A stretch of 7,161 nt of DNA from an uncultured Eubacterium sp. (GTDB lineage Bacteria; Bacillota; Clostridia; Lachnospirales; Lachnospiraceae): contig URGC01000117.1 of the NCBI GenBank assembly GCA_900547255.1, forward strand, positions 1 through 7,161, written 5' to 3'. The position numbers and the translations under genes are program-made. Below, piece by piece: positions 7,096-7,161 of this stretch. The number at the start of each line of letters is the position of its first letter. Within the stretch, counting starts at the first letter, position 1. The notes beneath the pieces are model-generated. The model saw only the letters and a program-made list of their open reading frames with translations, searched no databases and was not told where the DNA came from.

Positions 7096-7117
7096 TTATC
7101 TGAATTATGTAAGTAGC

Positions 7118-7136
7118 CATTTTTCAAAGAAAAATG
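7118..7136. repeat. Short perfect inverted repeat downstream of cvpA
   Basis: CATTTTTC (7118-7125) and GAAAAATG (7129-7136) are perfect inverted copies around an AAA loop. The 8-bp stem is AT-rich and is not followed by a T-tract (AGCGGATT comes next), so it is a weak candidate terminator at best. The 66 bases after the cvpA stop hold no other clear feature except GAGGA at 7157-7161, which could be the ribosome binding site of a gene starting beyond the window. Confidence 0.45.
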
Positions 7137-7161
7137 AGCGGATTACGAATGTTTTTGAGGA

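Noticed and set aside
6438..7127. Long minus-strand open frame (229 codons) opposite the cvpA gene
   Set aside because: It lies fully antisense to a well-supported CvpA-family gene, has Ser/Thr/Ile-rich composition typical of an antisense shadow, and shows no recognisable motif.
7134..7161. Possible start of a next gene at ATG 7134
   Set aside because: The frame stays open to the edge but only nine codons are visible, the upstream AAAGAAAA is a poor ribosome binding site, and the ATG lies in the arm of the inverted repeat; GAGGA at 7157-7161 suggests the real start is beyond the window.

Overview
The window looks like a chromosomal stretch from a low-GC, endospore-lineage Firmicute, most likely a Lachnospiraceae (Clostridium cluster XIVa) member. 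The grounds are AT-rich codon use, strong GGAGG/AGGAGG-like ribosome binding sites, a YyaC-type sporulation gene, and a set of envelope proteins (JAB-like/LysM, DUF5711-like, CvpA) that I associate from memory with Lachnospiraceae. I could not run a search, so the taxon is inference. There are no RNA genes, CRISPR arrays, insertion sequences or phage genes that I can see.

Left part (1-3003, + strand). The window opens inside an aconitase-superfamily hydratase of the YbhJ type. About 629 C-terminal residues are visible, with the three Fe-S cysteines, the arginine pair and the swivel-domain serine/arginine all present. Fifteen bases after its stop comes an unrecognised 363-residue protein: a long coiled coil, two membrane helices, then a second long coiled coil. 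The pair is probably co-transcribed. The first ~300 bases of the hydratase differ sharply from the rest in GC content and codon choice, so the gene looks mosaic (recombination or an assembly join).

Middle (3032-3769). A minus-strand yyaC (DUF1256, GPR-like sporulation protein) converges on the coiled-coil gene with only 28 bases between the stops and no obvious terminator. It is separated from the next plus-strand gene by an AT-rich divergent intergenic region. That region holds a candidate sporulation-sigma promoter for yyaC and a poor candidate housekeeping promoter for the rightward gene.

Right part (3770-7095, + strand). Three envelope genes follow in a row. The first is a protein with a cytoplasmic JAB/MPN-like domain whose zinc-binding HxH motif is lost, one membrane helix, a Gln/Thr-rich spacer and a C-terminal LysM domain. 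The second is a DUF5711-like protein with one membrane helix and an extracellular beta-propeller. The third is a CvpA-family membrane protein. A TTGAAT/TATAAT promoter overlaps the stop codon of the first gene and would drive the last two separately. The arrangement suggests a membrane- and wall-anchored module joining cytoplasmic, wall-binding and multi-spanning parts; its function is unknown. The window ends 66 bases after the CvpA stop, with a small inverted repeat and a GAGGA that may be the ribosome binding site of the next gene.
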